Assembly: GCF_024713945.1 (NCBI RefSeq) | Contig: NC_134685.1 | Location: forward strand, 2,847,001-2,911,000 | Direction: 5' to 3' | Source: Dermatophagoides farinae | Taxonomy: Eukaryota > Arthropoda > Arachnida > Sarcoptiformes > Pyroglyphidae | DNA length: 64,000 nucleotides | Program-made: the position numbers and the translations under genes | The notes under the pieces: generated by a model | The model's input: the letters and a program-made list of their open reading frames with translations, nothing else | The model's database searches: none | Told to the model about the DNA's origin: nothing | Shown here: positions 63,858 to 64,000 of the stretch, one piece after another | Numbering within the stretch: position 1 is the stretch's first letter | Layout: each line of letters starts with the position of its first letter

Positions 63858-64000
63858 TTTTTTTTTTGTTTTGTTTTGGATTTCAAAAATTTCAATCAAT
63901 CAAAACAATGATAAAATATACAATTGAAGACAATTTGTCCACATCATATTTTTTGTCATTTAAATGACTGTGTTGCCATCTAGTGAGAGTTTTTTTGTTT
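63858..64000. other. Membrin upstream region to the window edge
   Basis: The first 140 bases upstream of the membrin ATG. GTTGCCATCTAGTGAG at 63972-63987 resembles the arthropod CTCF-like core GCCATCTAGTGG. No further gene is seen before the edge. Confidence 0.35.

Noticed and set aside
1-64000. CRISPR-like or operon-like organisation
   Set aside because: All regular repeats are microsatellites or minisatellites without unique spacers, and genes have spliceosomal introns, so prokaryotic systems do not apply.

Overview
This is a eukaryotic nuclear window from an arthropod, most likely a small-genome astigmatan mite (dust or scab mite type). The evidence is strong AT bias, very dense triplet and dinucleotide microsatellites, mostly short GT-AG introns of about 55-90 bases, and animal/arthropod genes such as tryptophan hydroxylase, a myoglianin-type and an activin-beta-type TGF-beta ligand, Fray kinase, CoREST and membrin. 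The species assignment is inference. Exon limits were read from splice signals, and every multi-exon model given here keeps its reading frame except where a break is stated.

Layout. 1-1500: mobile-element debris: a broken Ty1/copia fragment, a fold-back element with two 299-base arms, and a GC-skewed minisatellite. 1500-7844: mostly repeat-rich non-coding DNA with one acidic ORF of uncertain status (4821-5453) and a pogo/Tigger-type MITE (5896-6094). 7845-20254: a compact cluster of alternating strands: SNAPC4 (-), a PHOSPHO-type phosphatase (+), a DEAD-box helicase (-), tryptophan hydroxylase (+), and a myostatin/GDF11/myoglianin ligand (-). 20255-33590: 13 kb with no gene that I can support. 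33591-49762: an activin/inhibin-beta ligand (+) with a TATA plus TCAGT-initiator promoter and a 12 kb intron that contains a tandem duplication. 49763-55313: non-coding. 55314-57964: Fray/OXSR1/STK39 kinase (-). 59446-59791: a single exon resembling the start of MIC19/MIC25 (-). 61232-63857: CoREST (RCOR) and membrin (GOSR2) in tandem (-).

How the genes relate. Most are unrelated housekeeping functions (snRNA transcription, RNA remodelling, ER-Golgi transport, chromatin repression) packed with intergenic gaps of about 150-400 bases. The two TGF-beta ligands are the thematic core. They are linked, divergently transcribed paralogues of the activin/myostatin branch, both carry long low-complexity N-terminal extensions ahead of a buried signal sequence, and both have the first coding intron in the same phase just after the same propeptide motif. 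The gene-free DNA around and between them carries repeated copies of one nuclear-receptor-like direct repeat. I found no prokaryotic-style system, CRISPR array, rRNA or tRNA gene, and no clear undescribed molecular system. The most interesting leads are regulatory and structural.
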